Below, piece by piece: positions 8,959 through 18,097 of a stretch of DNA of 46,983 nucleotides. Origin of the DNA: Candidatus Gastranaerophilales bacterium (lineage in GTDB: Bacteria; Cyanobacteriota; Vampirovibrionia; Gastranaerophilales; Gastranaerophilaceae); the NCBI GenBank assembly GCA_944323945.1, contig CALUUL010000008.1, forward strand, positions 1 to 46,983, in the 5' to 3' direction. How positions within the stretch are numbered: the stretch's first letter is position 1; the number at the start of each line of letters is the position of its first letter. The translations under genes were made by a program, and so were the position numbers. The notes under the pieces are model-generated. The model saw nothing but the letters and a program-made list of their open reading frames with translations. It searched no databases and had not been told where the DNA came from.

Positions 8959-9027
8959 TTTTATAGATTTAACAAAATATAATCTCTTTGCTATTATGTA
9001 TATATTGTTAGTAATTTGGAGATATTT

Positions 9028-10692
9028 ATGAGAAGTGATGAAATAAAACAAGGTTTGCAACGTACTCCACACAGGTCTCTATTATATGCGACAGGTGTTA
9101 GTGAAAAACAAATGAATAAAAGATTCATAGGTATAGCAAGCAGTTTTACAGATCTTGTTCCGGGACATTGCGGAATGAGAGAAATTGAACGTCAAATAGA
9201 AAAAGGTATTCATACAGGTGGCGGTCAAGCATTTATTTTTGGTGTTCCTGCTATTTGTGACGGTATTGCAATGGGACATAGCGGAATGAATTATTCTCTT
9301 CCATCTCGTGATTTGATTGCAGATTGTATTGAATCTGTTGCAACTGCTCATAAGTTAGATGGGCTTGTTTTATTAACCAACTGCGATAAAATTACTCCGG
9401 GTATGATTATGGCTGCAGCAAGACTTGATATTCCTTGTATTGTTGTTACTGTTGGTCCTATGTCTGACGGAAAATGTCATAATAATACACTTACTATGAT
9501 AAAAGGTACATTTGAAGCAATCGGTAAGTTTTCAAATGGCGAAATAGATGAAAAAATGCTTAAGGAAATGGAAATAACCTCTTGTCCTACAGCAGGAGCT
9601 TGCCAAGGCTTATATACTGCAAATACAATGGCTTGTTTGACTGAAGTAATGGGGATGAGTTTGCCTGGTTGTGCCACTTCTGCAGCAGTTAGTGCAAAAA
9701 CTAAGCGTATTGCTTTTGATTCAGGTGTTATTATTAATGAGTTAATTGAAAAAGATATTCGTCCTTCTTCAATAATTACAAAAGATTCAATCAGAAATGC
9801 AATAATTGTAGATTTAGCATTAGGCGGTTCAACAAACTCTATTTTACACTTGCTTGCAATAGCTAATGAAGCTGGGGTTGATGTTACTTTAAAAGATTTT
9901 GAAGAATTAAGCTTTAAAGTCCCTCAAATTATTAAGCTGGATCCATCAGCTGCAAAAACAATGACGGATTTAGATAATGCAGGCGGTATTCCAGCTGTAT
10001 TAAAGACCATATATGGTAATGTAAAAGAAATGACTGATACAACAGGTGTTTCAGGTCTTAAATTATCGCAAATTGCTTCTGCTGATATTTGGTGTGATAA
10101 TGAAGTAATAAGACCTATTTCAGATCCTGTTACTTCAAATCCAGGTCTTGCTGTTTTACATGGTAATTTGGCTCCAAATGGTGCGGTTGTAAAAATTTCC
10201 GGTGTTGAAAAAGAAGCTTTAGTATTTACAGGTAAAGCTAAAACTTTTAATAGCGAAGAAGATGCTATGCAAGCAATTATGGATGATAAAATTGTAAAAG
10301 GTGATGTTGTCGTTATCAGATATGAAGGTCCAAAAGGCGGACCAGGCATGAGAGAAATGTTATCACCTACATCTGCTATTGTTGGTAAAGGCCTTGGAAA
10401 ATATGTTGCTCTTATAACTGACGGCAGATTTTCTGGTGGTACAAGAGGACTTTGCATTGGTCATATATCCCCTGAAGCCCCTGCTGGTGGTATTATTGGT
10501 TTGATTGAAAATGGTGATGAAATTCATATTGATATCCCAAACAGAGAGTTAAAATTGAATGTTTCTGATTCGGTTCTTGAAGAAAGAAGAAAAAACTTTA
10601 AACCACTTCCTACAAAGGTTAAAAAAGGATATTTAAAAAGATATTCAACTGTTGTTTCTTCTTCAGATAAAGGTGCTGTTACAAGTATTTAG
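9028..10692 (+). CDS. ilvD: Dihydroxy-acid dehydratase
   Basis: IlvD dehydrates the dihydroxy acids made by IlvC to the keto acids of valine and isoleucine. The 554 residues show the iron-sulfur ligand cysteines in three places: [16 protein letters not shown] and [17 protein letters not shown]. The C-terminal signature [20 protein letters not shown] is also present. The ATG at 9028 starts [19 protein letters not shown], as in relatives, seven bases after GGAG. A TTG four codons earlier is rejected because it overlaps that site. It appears to be a single-gene unit: a TATAAT lies at 8978-8983 and a strong hairpin follows the stop. The other ilv genes are about 10 kb downstream. Confidence 0.97.
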   Translation: MRSDEIKQGLQRTPHRSLLYATGVSEKQMNKRFIGIASSFTDLVPGHCGMREIERQIEKGIHTGGGQAFIFGVPAICDGIAMGHSGMNYSLPSRDLIADCIESVATAHKLDGLVLLTNCDKITPGMIMAAARLDIPCIVVTVGPMSDGKCHNNTLTMIKGTFEAIGKFSNGEIDEKMLKEMEITSCPTAGACQGLYTANTMACLTEVMGMSLPGCATSAAVSAKTKRIAFDSGVIINELIEKDIRPSSIITKDSIRNAIIVDLALGGSTNSILHLLAIANEAGVDVTLKDFEELSFKVPQIIKLDPSAAKTMTDLDNAGGIPAVLKTIYGNVKEMTDTTGVSGLKLSQIASADIWCDNEVIRPISDPVTSNPGLAVLHGNLAPNGAVVKISGVEKEALVFTGKAKTFNSEEDAMQAIMDDKIVKGDVVVIRYEGPKGGPGMREMLSPTSAIVGKGLGKYVALITDGRFSGGTRGLCIGHISPEAPAGGIIGLIENGDEIHIDIPNRELKLNVSDSVLEERRKNFKPLPTKVKKGYLKRYSTVVSSSDKGAVTSI

Positions 10693-10710
10693 TTAATATT
10701 TTTTATATAA

Positions 10711-10750
10711 GAAAATAGGAGGTTCTGTAAAAATGGCACCTCCTATTTTC
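10711..10750 (+). terminator. Probable hairpin terminator after ilvD
   Basis: Perfect 13-base arms GAAAATAGGAGGT (10711-10723) and ACCTCCTATTTTC (10738-10750) flank a 14-base loop. The run of T is inside the right arm (TATTTTC) rather than after it. It ends the ilvD unit 18 bases after the stop. The left arm contains AGGAGG but no start codon follows in reach, so I read it as a terminator rather than a translated leader. Confidence 0.7.
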
Positions 10751-10793
10751 ATAAATTTGAATATTACAATTGTTTTTACAATTTTATATGGGT

Positions 10794-10821
10794 TTTACAT
10801 AGTTATCATATTTGTTATAAT
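10794..10821 (+). promoter_or_regulatory. Sigma-70 type promoter for the CooC-like/folD unit
   Basis: The -35 box TTTACA (10794-10799) and -10 box TATAAT (10816-10821) are separated by 16 bases. TGT just before the -10 gives an extended -10 element. It lies about 30 bases upstream of the chosen start at 10852 and after the ilvD hairpin. Confidence 0.65.
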
Positions 10822-10851
10822 ATGACTATAAATAGGATTTGGGAGATTTTA

Positions 10852-11610
10852 ATGACTGTATCAATAGCTATTACAGGAAAAAGTGGGAGCGGTAAAACGA
10901 CAGTAGTGAAAGCATTATGGCGTGTTCTTCGTCAGAAACATCCCGATAAAACAATTCTCTTATTTGATAATGACTTAACTTCAGAACTTGGTCATAGCTT
11001 TGGTAAAGATATAAGACAAACCATATATGGAATAAGAAGCGGTAAGCATGAATATAAAACAGGAATTCCTGAAGATATGACAAAACAGGAATATATAGAA
11101 TGGGCCCTTGAGGATATTCTTGAACCATTAGATGATAATACCGATATCATTGTCTCTTGGTTGATAGGCTCAAAAGATTGTAGATGTCCTATAACAAAAC
11201 AGATTAATGATGCGTTGGTGAAATTAATTTCTCGTTATGATTATGTTATTTTTGATTGTGAATTTGATTTGAAATATTTGCATCAACTTGTTGATATTCC
11301 TATTAATGTTACCTTAGTAATTGCAAGGCCAAATGAAGCTTCTATTCATTTAGCCAAAAGAATTGAAGAATATAGTTCTAAATATGCCGCTGGGGAACAA
11401 CTTGGTGTAATTTTAAATAAAGTAAATAAACAAGAAATAGAGCCATTGCTTCAGTTACTTCAAAAGTATGATTTGACTACATTAGGTACAATTCCAAAAG
11501 ATGATACATTAAAGAATAACAGAATTTCAAAAGAGTCCAAAATTGTTGAAAAAGCAATGGATGAACTATATTACAGATTAAATATTCCGCAAAGTGAGGA
11601 AATACAATGA
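10852..11610 (+). CDS. CooC-like P-loop ATPase
   Basis: This 252-residue protein resembles the MinD/SIMIBI ATPase CooC, the nickel-insertion factor of carbon monoxide dehydrogenase. It has a deviant Walker A, GKSGSGKTT (residues 9-17), with the signature lysine K10, a LLFDND segment (36-41), and a CxC motif C110-R-C112 in the position of the metal-binding CxC of CooC1. YDYVIFDCEFDLKYL, ILNKVN and LGTIPKDD follow the CooC pattern. The ATG at 10852 lies six bases after GGGAG; an earlier in-frame ATG at 10822 lacks a site. Its TGA overlaps the folD ATG by four bases. No CO dehydrogenase gene is in the window, so the client is unknown; another ATPase of the superfamily remains possible. Confidence 0.65.
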   Translation: MTVSIAITGKSGSGKTTVVKALWRVLRQKHPDKTILLFDNDLTSELGHSFGKDIRQTIYGIRSGKHEYKTGIPEDMTKQEYIEWALEDILEPLDDNTDIIVSWLIGSKDCRCPITKQINDALVKLISRYDYVIFDCEFDLKYLHQLVDIPINVTLVIARPNEASIHLAKRIEEYSSKYAAGEQLGVILNKVNKQEIEPLLQLLQKYDLTTLGTIPKDDTLKNNRISKESKIVEKAMDELYYRLNIPQSEEIQ

Positions 11611-12455
11611 CAGTTATTCTTGATGGTAAATCGCTTGCAAATAAAATACTAGAAAACATAAAGATAAATACTCAAAATTTATCAAAAAAACCTAAACTGG
11701 CAGTGATTTTGGTTGGTGATGATTCTGCCAGTCAAATTTATGTTAAAAATAAACAAAAAAAAGCTGAATATGTTGGGTTTGATTCAATTGTTATTCCACT
11801 TCCTTCTGATGTAACAGAAGAAAATATATTAGAACACATTTATATTTTAAATGAAGATGAAAATATTAATGCTATATTAGTGCAACTTCCTCTTCCTCAA
11901 GGTATAAATCAAAAGAAAATAATTGAAGCTATTGACCCAATTAAAGATGTTGATGGTTTTACATCATATAACTTTGGTAGATTAGCATTAGGATATATAC
12001 CATATGCATTTCCTTGTACACCAAAAGGAATTGTTAAACTGCTGGATGCTTATAACATTGAAATTGAAAGTAAAAATATAACTGTAATAGGGCGTTCTAA
12101 TATTGTAGGAAAGCCTTTATCACTTATTTTTCAACAAAGAAATGCTACTGTTACAATGGCTAACAGTTATACCAAAAATCTTAAAGAACTTACTAGAAAT
12201 TCAGATATAATTGTATCTGCTGTTGGAAAACCTAATTTTATTGATGGTTCATTTGTAAAACAAGGGGCAATTGTTGTTGATGTTGGTATTAACCGAACAA
12301 ATGCTGGTCTTTTGGGTGATGTTGATTTCACTTCCGTATACGAAAAAGTATCTTTTATCACTCCTGTTCCGGGCGGTGTTGGTCCTATGACTATAGCTAT
12401 GCTAATGGAAAACACATACGAATTATTTAAAATTCAAAGAAGCTTAATTTTATAA
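11607..12455 (+). CDS. folD: Bifunctional methylene-THF dehydrogenase/cyclohydrolase FolD
   Basis: FolD interconverts 5,10-methylene-, methenyl- and 10-formyltetrahydrofolate, linking GlyA output to the formyl donor used by Fmt and purine synthesis. The 282 residues have SASQIYVKNKQKKAEYVG (catalytic lysine region), ILVQLPLPQGI, IDPIKDVDGF, the cofactor loop VIGRSNIVGKP and PVPGGVGPMT. The ATG overlaps the stop of the CooC-like gene (ATGA), so the two are translationally coupled. In CO-using anaerobes FolD and CooC both belong to the Wood-Ljungdahl neighbourhood; whether this applies here cannot be told from the window. Confidence 0.97.
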   Translation: MTVILDGKSLANKILENIKINTQNLSKKPKLAVILVGDDSASQIYVKNKQKKAEYVGFDSIVIPLPSDVTEENILEHIYILNEDENINAILVQLPLPQGINQKKIIEAIDPIKDVDGFTSYNFGRLALGYIPYAFPCTPKGIVKLLDAYNIEIESKNITVIGRSNIVGKPLSLIFQQRNATVTMANSYTKNLKELTRNSDIIVSAVGKPNFIDGSFVKQGAIVVDVGINRTNAGLLGDVDFTSVYEKVSFITPVPGGVGPMTIAMLMENTYELFKIQRSLIL

Positions 12456-12656
12456 TAAACTTAATATAACTTAATAAATATCCAGAGTATATATATTGGA
12501 TAAATTCTTGTATCGTGCCGTTTTTCACCTTTTGTTTTTTCTACGAAAAATTAATTTTTGATTTTTATACAAAAAACATGTTTAAAAAGTTGAATATACA
12601 GGCATATAGATAATAGTTATGCGAGATGTTCTCTTTGCAAAATAGTCAGGAAAGTT

Positions 12657-12929
12657 ATGATTCTAGAGTACAAAGTTAATGATTCATATGTTCAAGCTGC
12701 GTGGTTAAAGACCCTTTATGATTTGGTTGAAGAACTTAATTGTAAATGTCAAACGTATATTGATGAATCGTATAACAGAAGTAATAAAAAATTTGATAGG
12801 ATGAGAACTATAAAAATTTATGGCTCTGATACAATGTTAAGTTGGTTTAAATTAAGAATGGAAAGATACTCTCATTTTATCTTCAATTTTAATGAGCAAC
12901 CAGACATTAAGAGCGGTTTTGTAGAATAG
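12657..12929 (+). CDS. Hypothetical 90-residue protein
   Basis: I do not recognise this protein. It is soluble, of mixed charge, without signal peptide or membrane segment, and carries adjacent cysteines in NCKCQ (residues 28-32). Aromatic residues are frequent in the C-terminal half (WFKLRMERYSHFIFNFN). The ATG at 12657 follows AGGAAA at a suitable distance, and a strong terminator with a GAAA loop lies about 30 bases after the stop, so it looks like a real single-gene unit. The 201-base gap before it (12456-12656) holds no gene I can support; it contains a weak TATCCA/TGGATA hairpin and T-rich tracts. Confidence 0.6.
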   Translation: MILEYKVNDSYVQAAWLKTLYDLVEELNCKCQTYIDESYNRSNKKFDRMRTIKIYGSDTMLSWFKLRMERYSHFIFNFNEQPDIKSGFVE

Positions 12930-12962
12930 TTGTTAATAAAATTGTTGTTCAGTTTTAGATTA

Positions 12963-12990
12963 AAATTACCGAGAAATCGGTAATTTTTTA
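12963..12990. terminator. Bidirectional terminator between convergent small genes
   Basis: Arms AAATTACCGA (12963-12972) and TCGGTAATTT (12977-12986) enclose a GAAA tetraloop, with T-rich sequence on the right and A-rich sequence on the left. It can end the plus-strand gene at 12929. Read on the other strand it covers the end of the minus-strand gene that stops at 12988. Confidence 0.85.
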
Positions 12991-13236
12991 CATATTTTTA
13001 TCAATTGCTTCAAAAGCAATTATATGGTCGTCACAAATGCAAATAGAATCTCTGTGCTCATTTTTTCTGCAACCATCAGTATAAACGACATTTACATTTT
13101 CAAGACATACAATATGATCATCATCATAATCTTCTACTAAACAGCCAATTGCACAAAATCTTATTGTACATATTCTTACTGTTTTAGTACATTTTGTTTT
13201 TAACGCTTGAATTAGTGATTTTTTTTTATTACGCAT
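12988..13236 (-). CDS. Cysteine-rich 82-residue protein, possible Sm-like fold
   Basis: I do not recognise a named family. The ATG at 13236-13234 follows AAGGAGAG, so the longer frame starting upstream is rejected. The N-terminus is basic (MRNKKKSLIQALKTK). It contains eight cysteines in 82 residues (16, 23, 28, 32, 44, 56, 66, 68). The segment GCLVEDYDDDHIVCLENVNVV followed by DSICICDDHIIAFEAI has the strand pattern of an Sm/Hfq-like barrel (G-x-L...D-D-x-I-V-x-L-x-N, then a short I-A-F-E end). This is pattern reading only. The cysteines might bind metal or simply reflect a reducing cytoplasm. It is transcribed alone, away from the HdeD-like gene. Confidence 0.6.
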   Translation of the reverse strand: MRNKKKSLIQALKTKCTKTVRICTIRFCAIGCLVEDYDDDHIVCLENVNVVYTDGCRKNEHRDSICICDDHIIAFEAIDKNM

Positions 13237-13362
13237 ATTCTCTCCTTTTGTAGAAAATATATCGTAATATAACAAAAATAACATTGTAGAATTGGGCTAA
13301 AGATATTTGGTGATGAATATATTGTTATATTTTTTCATAATAATAAAAAATGGAGGTTATAT

Positions 13363-13911
13363 ATGTCAAACGTTATAAAACAATCAGGTGATGTTCTTCT
13401 TGCGGAAGGTATTTTCTTAATTATTATAGGTGTAATGATGGTTTATTTATCACAGTCAATGACTATAATTTTAGCCTTTCTTTTAAGTATTGGATTATCT
13501 TTTATTGGAATGTACCGTATTATAAATTCAATTATTGCAAGAAAAGAAATAGCATCTCCTTTTTTGTCTATAATGGCTGGTTTTTTGTTATTTTTGATAG
13601 GTTTATATCTGGTATTGCATCCATTGTTTAATACTTTAGTTTTGACAGTGGCTGCTGCATTATATTTTTTGTTGGAAAGTATAAGTTCATTTTCAACAGC
13701 AGTATCAGTAAAGGGATTTAAACAAATATTTTGGGTTGCTTTATTTACAGGTATTGTACAATTACTTCTTTCTATAGTTATTTTTATTGGTCTTCCATAT
13801 ACTGCTTTATGGTTTATTGGAATGCTTATCGGTATAAACTTTATTTTTGCAGGAATAAAGAATATTTCAGATTACTCGTATCTTAGACAGTTATTGCAAA
13901 AAGCTTACTAA
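13363..13911 (+). CDS. HdeD/DUF308-like membrane protein
   Basis: This 182-residue protein has six predicted membrane segments in two or three similar hairpins ([48 protein letters not shown]), the pattern of the HdeD acid-resistance family. [13 protein letters not shown] and a late [12 protein letters not shown] are typical. The function of most such proteins is unknown. The ATG at 13363 follows TGGAGG. Its stop overlaps the convergent rfbA stop by four bases (13908-13911), with no terminator between them. It seems to be a single-gene unit. Confidence 0.75.
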   Translation: MSNVIKQSGDVLLAEGIFLIIIGVMMVYLSQSMTIILAFLLSIGLSFIGMYRIINSIIARKEIASPFLSIMAGFLLFLIGLYLVLHPLFNTLVLTVAAALYFLLESISSFSTAVSVKGFKQIFWVALFTGIVQLLLSIVIFIGLPYTALWFIGMLIGINFIFAGIKNISDYSYLRQLLQKAY

Positions 13912-14777
13912 TTAATATTTTTAATATATTGATAGTATGGATTGTTAGGAAATTTATCCGCAATTGCATGTAATTGTTTTTTAGAAATAAAACCCATTCT
14001 GAATGCTACTTCTTCAAGACAAGCGATTTTGAAACCTTGGTTATCTTCTATGGTCTTTATAAATTGTGAAGCTTGAAGAAGTGATTCATGAGTACCTGTG
14101 TCAAGCCAAGCAAATCCGCGTCCGAGAATTTCAACGTGAACTTTTTCTTTAGCAAGATATGTATTATTTAAATCTGTTATTTCCAGTTCATTTCTTTTTG
14201 ATGGCTTTTGATTTTTGACATATTCAACAACATGATTATTGTAGAAATATAGTCCAGTAACAGCATATTTGGATTTTGGATTTTGTGGTTTTTCTTCAAT
14301 AGAAATTGCTTTTTTATTTTTATTAAATTCAACAACTCCAAAACGTTGAGGATCTTTTACTTCATAAGCAAATAAAGTAGCCCCTACTTCATTTTCAGTC
14401 CTCTTAGCAGCATCTTTCAACATTTTTGAGAAAGCTGGACCATAGAATATATTATCACCCAGAATCAATGCAACAGAATCTTTTCCTATAAACTCTTTAC
14501 CTAAGATAAACGCCTGAGCTAGACCATCTGGACTTGGTTGTTCTTTGTATGAGAAGTGAACGCCTAATTCATTGCCATCACCTAATAATTTTTTAAAATT
14601 TGGTAAATCATTAGGCGTGGAAATAATTAAAATTTCTGTTATTCCTGCAAGCATTAATACTGAAATAGGGTGATAAATCATTGGTTTATCATATACCGGT
14701 AATAATTGTTTTGATGTTGCTATAGTTGAAGGGTAAAGGCGTGTACCAGCTCCACCAGCTAAAACTATACCTTTCAT
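13908..14777 (-). CDS. rfbA: Glucose-1-phosphate thymidylyltransferase
   Basis: RfbA (RmlA) makes dTDP-glucose from glucose-1-phosphate and dTTP, the first step to dTDP-L-rhamnose. The 289 residues start [18 protein letters not shown], the nucleotide-binding motif, followed by the lysine in [24 protein letters not shown] and [20 protein letters not shown]. The ATG at 14777-14775 is chosen because it gives the family start and has GAGGTG upstream; the frame open 17 codons further is not needed. The ATG overlaps the TGA of rfbD by four bases. It is the last gene of the rfbC-B-D-A operon. Confidence 0.97.
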   Translation of the reverse strand: MKGIVLAGGAGTRLYPSTIATSKQLLPVYDKPMIYHPISVLMLAGITEILIISTPNDLPNFKKLLGDGNELGVHFSYKEQPSPDGLAQAFILGKEFIGKDSVALILGDNIFYGPAFSKMLKDAAKRTENEVGATLFAYEVKDPQRFGVVEFNKNKKAISIEEKPQNPKSKYAVTGLYFYNNHVVEYVKNQKPSKRNELEITDLNNTYLAKEKVHVEILGRGFAWLDTGTHESLLQASQFIKTIEDNQGFKIACLEEVAFRMGFISKKQLHAIADKFPNNPYYQYIKNIN

Positions 14778-15595
14778 TCGCACCTCAATTCTAAATATTC
14801 TTTTAATGCTGTTTCCCATTTTCTGCATATTTTGTTATTTTCCATAATGCTGTTCTTTGGGCGTTTTGCTTTTCTTGGAAATTCATCTGTAGTGCATGGT
14901 TTTAAATTAACATTATAATTGCATAGTTCAAATATCTTTTTCGCAAAACCGTACCAACTTGTATGTCCGCTACCGCATATTTGATATATTCCAAATGGCA
15001 TTTTTTCATTTATAAGTTTTACAATTCCGTTTGAAAGTTCAACAGTCCAAGTTGGGCAACCTATTTGATCATCAACAACTTTTAATTCATCTTTATCTTT
15101 TAAACTAATCATTGTTTCAACAAAATTTTTCCCGTGATGCCCGTATAACCAACTTGTTCTTGCAATATAGTATTTCTCGCATTCTTGTACTGCTTTTTCA
15201 CCTTCAAGTTTTGATTTTCCATATACATTTATTGGATTTGTTTTATCATTTGGTAAATATTTATCTTTTTTTGTTCCGTCAAAAACATAATCGGTTGATA
15301 TGTATATTAATGTTATTTCTAATTTCTTACAGATATCTGCAATATTTTTTGTTCCTTGAGCATTTATTTTGAAAGCGGTATCAGTATCATCTTCTGCTTT
15401 ATCAACATTTGTATATGCTGCACAATGTATAACATAATCAGGTTTGTTTAAAGATAATATCTCTTCGACATTTTGAAGATTTGTAATATCAAGGTTATCT
15501 ATGTCTGTTTCTAATACTTCAAAATTTTCATCTTCCAATATAGGGCATAGGTCTTGTCCCAGCATTCCTTTTGCACCTGTAACAAGGATTTTCAT
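14774..15595 (-). CDS. rfbD: dTDP-4-dehydrorhamnose reductase
   Basis: RfbD (RmlD) reduces dTDP-4-keto-rhamnose to dTDP-L-rhamnose, the last step. The 273 residues are a short-chain dehydrogenase fold with GAKGMLGQD (cofactor loop), [22 protein letters not shown], and the catalytic YGKSKLEGE (YxxxK), then the [11 protein letters not shown] substrate segment. It starts one base after the rfbB stop and overlaps rfbA by four bases, so the operon is tightly coupled. Identity is secure. Confidence 0.97.
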   Translation of the reverse strand: MKILVTGAKGMLGQDLCPILEDENFEVLETDIDNLDITNLQNVEEILSLNKPDYVIHCAAYTNVDKAEDDTDTAFKINAQGTKNIADICKKLEITLIYISTDYVFDGTKKDKYLPNDKTNPINVYGKSKLEGEKAVQECEKYYIARTSWLYGHHGKNFVETMISLKDKDELKVVDDQIGCPTWTVELSNGIVKLINEKMPFGIYQICGSGHTSWYGFAKKIFELCNYNVNLKPCTTDEFPRKAKRPKNSIMENNKICRKWETALKEYLELRCE

Positions 15596-15596
15596 C

Positions 15597-16577
15597 TTAA
15601 ATTACTCCTGATTTCTTTTTTTCGATACTTTTTATCCAATCTTGATTATTTAGATACCAGTCAATTGTGATTTTTATACCTTCTTCAAACGTCAAAGACG
15701 GTTCCCAGCCAAGTTGTGATTGAATCTTGTCATTGCTTATTGCATATCGCCTATCGTGACCTAATCTATCTTGGACATATTCAATTGAAGATTCATCTTT
15801 TCCCATTGCATTTAATATTAATTTTGTAATTTCTATATTCGTTTTTTCATTATGGCCGCCAATATTATATATTTCGCCGATTTTCCCATTATGTAATACA
15901 GTATCAATTGCACTGCAATGATCATATACATATAACCAATCACGTACATTCAAACCATCACCATATACAGGTACTTTTTCTCCTTTTAAAAGCTTGGATA
16001 TGAAAAATGGAATCAATTTTTCAGGGTATTGGTATGGACCATAATTATTTGAACAACGTGTATTTAAAACAGGCATTTTATAAGTTTCATAGTAGGCTCT
16101 AACTAATAAATCAGCACTGGCTTTAGAGGCAGAATATGGACTATTCGGTGCTAGTGGGGTTGTTTCATAAAAATATCCTGTTTTTCCCAATGAACCATAT
16201 ACTTCATCTGTTGAAACTTGCAGAAATCTTTCAATTTTAGCTTCTTTTGCTGCTTGTAATAAATTTAATGTTCCTTTTACATTTGTTTCTATAAATATTT
16301 CCGGACCTGTTATAGAACGGTCAACATGGCTTTCTGCTGCAAAGTTGACAACACAATCAACTTGATTTACAAGTTCTCGGACGAGTTCTTTGTCACATAT
16401 ATTCCCGTGAATAAACTTGTAGTTTTGATTATCTTTAACGTCGTTAAGGTTTTCTATATTCCCAGCGTATGTTAAAGCATCAATATTTATGACTTTATAA
16501 TCTTTATATTTATTTAATATATGTCTTATAAAACAACTTCCAATAAAACCGGCACCACCAGTAACAAGTATATTCAT
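15597..16577 (-). CDS. rfbB: dTDP-glucose 4,6-dehydratase
   Basis: RfbB (RmlB) converts dTDP-glucose to dTDP-4-keto-6-deoxyglucose with bound NAD. The 326 residues carry TGGAGFIGSCF, NIDALTYAGN, FAAESHVDRSI, the catalytic STDEVYGSLG (Thr-Asp-Glu), and YSASKASAD (YxxxK). The length and motif order match the family. One base separates it from rfbC upstream and one from rfbD downstream. It acts second in the pathway, after RfbA. Confidence 0.98.
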   Translation of the reverse strand: MNILVTGGAGFIGSCFIRHILNKYKDYKVINIDALTYAGNIENLNDVKDNQNYKFIHGNICDKELVRELVNQVDCVVNFAAESHVDRSITGPEIFIETNVKGTLNLLQAAKEAKIERFLQVSTDEVYGSLGKTGYFYETTPLAPNSPYSASKASADLLVRAYYETYKMPVLNTRCSNNYGPYQYPEKLIPFFISKLLKGEKVPVYGDGLNVRDWLYVYDHCSAIDTVLHNGKIGEIYNIGGHNEKTNIEITKLILNAMGKDESSIEYVQDRLGHDRRYAISNDKIQSQLGWEPSLTFEEGIKITIDWYLNNQDWIKSIEKKKSGVI

Positions 16578-16578
16578 T

Positions 16579-17124
16579 TTAATCCTCTATTTCTCTTAAT
16601 CTTGGTTGAACTTTATCTTTCTCGCTTAATATAGGTTCAAAGTCAATTCCCCAATCTATTCCGATATCAGGATCATTCCATAATATTCCCCTATCATGTT
16701 CTTTTGAATATTCATTTGATGCTTTATAAAGTAGTTCTGCTATATCACTTAAAACAACAAATCCGTGTGCAAATCCATCCGGAATGTATAGCATGTGTTT
16801 ATTCTCTTCAGTTAATTTTTCTCCAACCCATTTGCCAAAAGTAGGTGAATTCTTTCTTATATCAACTGCAACATCAAAAATTTCGCCTTTTATACAGCGT
16901 ACTAATTTTGCTTGACCTTTTGGTGAAGCTTGGTAATGTAATCCCCTTAAAACTCCTTTTGTTGATTTTGAATGGTTATCTTGATTAAAATCAATATCTA
17001 TTCCATTATAGACAAAATCTGATTTTTTATAACCTTCAAGAAAGAATCCCCTTTCATCTTTAAAAACTTTAGGAATTATAAGTTGAACATCTTTAATCTC
17101 TAATTTTCTGAATTCAAATGGCAT
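16579..17124 (-). CDS. rfbC: dTDP-4-dehydrorhamnose 3,5-epimerase
   Basis: RfbC (RmlC) epimerises the 4-keto-6-deoxyglucose intermediate. The 181-residue cupin has VFKDERGFFLEGY, the catalytic-histidine motif VLRGLHYQ, KLVRCIKGEIFDVAVDIR, the FGKWVGE strand and IPDGFAHGF. ATG at 17124 follows a G-rich AGGGGAT stretch. It is the first gene of the four-gene rhamnose operon; the product probably goes into an O-antigen-like or other rhamnose-containing surface polymer. A secreted-protein gene on the same strand lies 59 bases upstream and may share the transcript. Confidence 0.97.
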   Translation of the reverse strand: MPFEFRKLEIKDVQLIIPKVFKDERGFFLEGYKKSDFVYNGIDIDFNQDNHSKSTKGVLRGLHYQASPKGQAKLVRCIKGEIFDVAVDIRKNSPTFGKWVGEKLTEENKHMLYIPDGFAHGFVVLSDIAELLYKASNEYSKEHDRGILWNDPDIGIDWGIDFEPILSEKDKVQPRLREIED

Positions 17125-17183
17125 AAATATTACATCCCCTTTTTTATCATTATACCAGAAATGATAAATGGTGATATATTTTT

Positions 17184-17957
17184 TTATTGAATTTCTAAAA
17201 GAAGGTTTGTAAATTCTATATCGTCATAGTCAATAGATGTTGTTTTATAAAGATTTCTTCCTGTTTTTATTGTTACATTATTATTTTGATTTTCTTTTAT
17301 TAATTCTTTAGGAATATTAATTTTTTGATTATCTCCGTTAATTTTAATCTCGGCTATTTTATTTCCATTGAAATATAATTCTGGAGGACTTGAATATGCG
17401 GTTAATACTCTAGATTGTCCTATCCTTTGGGCTTCAATAGTGTCTATTCCTATTATAGAGCCTATACTAAGTTTTAATTGTTCATTAGGTTTTAAGTATT
17501 TTATTGTAAAATCTTTTGTATAGAAAGAGCCATTTGAATTTAAACTAAAATCATATGCATTTGCACTTCTTTCCGAGAAAGAATCGTCACCTATATGGAT
17601 CATATTTGTCTCTACAATTATGTCTTTAGGTGTAGTTTTTTCTATTCCAATGCTTATAGGATTTTTAGGCTGAGAATCTATCGTCATTGAAAATGGTTTA
17701 TATCCAGATTTTTCCAATGACATTATAGTTGGAGAATTAATTTGGGTTTCAAGCTTAAAGGTCCCATCTTTTTTCGTTCTTGTTATATAGTTCTTTGATG
17801 GAATTTTTATAACAACTCCTTCAATCGGAGTGTTACTATTTGAATCGTAAACTTGATTTACGTCTTTTCTAAGGTCTTTTTTTATTTCGCCTGTAATTGT
17901 TTTTGAAAAAGATGGAAGTCCAAAAATTAAAACTAAAATTACAAATATTTTTTTCAT
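17184..17957 (-). CDS. Secreted protein with carboxypeptidase-regulatory-like domain
   Basis: This 257-residue protein begins with a clear signal peptide (MKKIFVILVLIFGLPSFS, probable cleavage after S18). Residues about 35-95 look like a CarboxypepD_reg beta-sandwich: NTPIEGVVIKIPSKN, TKKDGTFKLE, and EKSGYKPF. The remainder is beta-rich with no motif I know. The ATG at 17957 is preferred over a TTG three codons earlier because it gives the signal peptide directly. The function is unknown; the domain is often found in surface-attached or envelope proteins. The rhamnose operon follows on the same strand. Confidence 0.7.
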   Translation of the reverse strand: MKKIFVILVLIFGLPSFSKTITGEIKKDLRKDVNQVYDSNSNTPIEGVVIKIPSKNYITRTKKDGTFKLETQINSPTIMSLEKSGYKPFSMTIDSQPKNPISIGIEKTTPKDIIVETNMIHIGDDSFSERSANAYDFSLNSNGSFYTKDFTIKYLKPNEQLKLSIGSIIGIDTIEAQRIGQSRVLTAYSSPPELYFNGNKIAEIKINGDNQKINIPKELIKENQNNNVTIKTGRNLYKTTSIDYDDIEFTNLLLEIQ

Positions 17958-18037
17958 TTTACTCAACCCTTTTTTGTTAGTCTAATAAGTAGATAAGAAA
18001 AACAAAATAGTATATTGTATATATTCTGTTGCTTAGA

Positions 18038-18067
18038 TTGACAATTATTAAAAGCTGTATTTAAAAT
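18038..18067 (+). promoter_or_regulatory. Sigma-70 type promoter for the iron-sulfur flavoprotein gene
   Basis: A consensus -35 TTGACA (18038-18043) is followed after 18 bases by TAAAAT (18062-18067). The start codon of the flavoprotein gene is 31 bases further on. It drives the first gene of the redox block. Confidence 0.6.
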
Positions 18068-18097
18068 AATTAAAGATTCGAAAAAGAGGTTTGTTAT

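Noticed and set aside
9016..9027. TTG start four codons upstream of the ilvD ATG
   Set aside because: It overlaps the GGAG that serves the ATG at 9028, and the family start is MRSD.
9924..10457. Open frame of 177 codons on the minus strand inside ilvD
   Set aside because: It lies entirely within the well-conserved ilvD and is a codon-pattern shadow without a start signal.
12619..12645. Nine-codon frame (ATG to TAG) just before the 90-residue orphan, as a possible leader peptide
   Set aside because: There is no attenuator hairpin, no run of one amino acid and no own ribosome binding site.
12456..12656. Structured RNA or tRNA in the 201-base gap
   Set aside because: Only a weak six-base hairpin (TATCCA/TGGATA) and T-rich tracts are present; no cloverleaf or known riboswitch core is visible.
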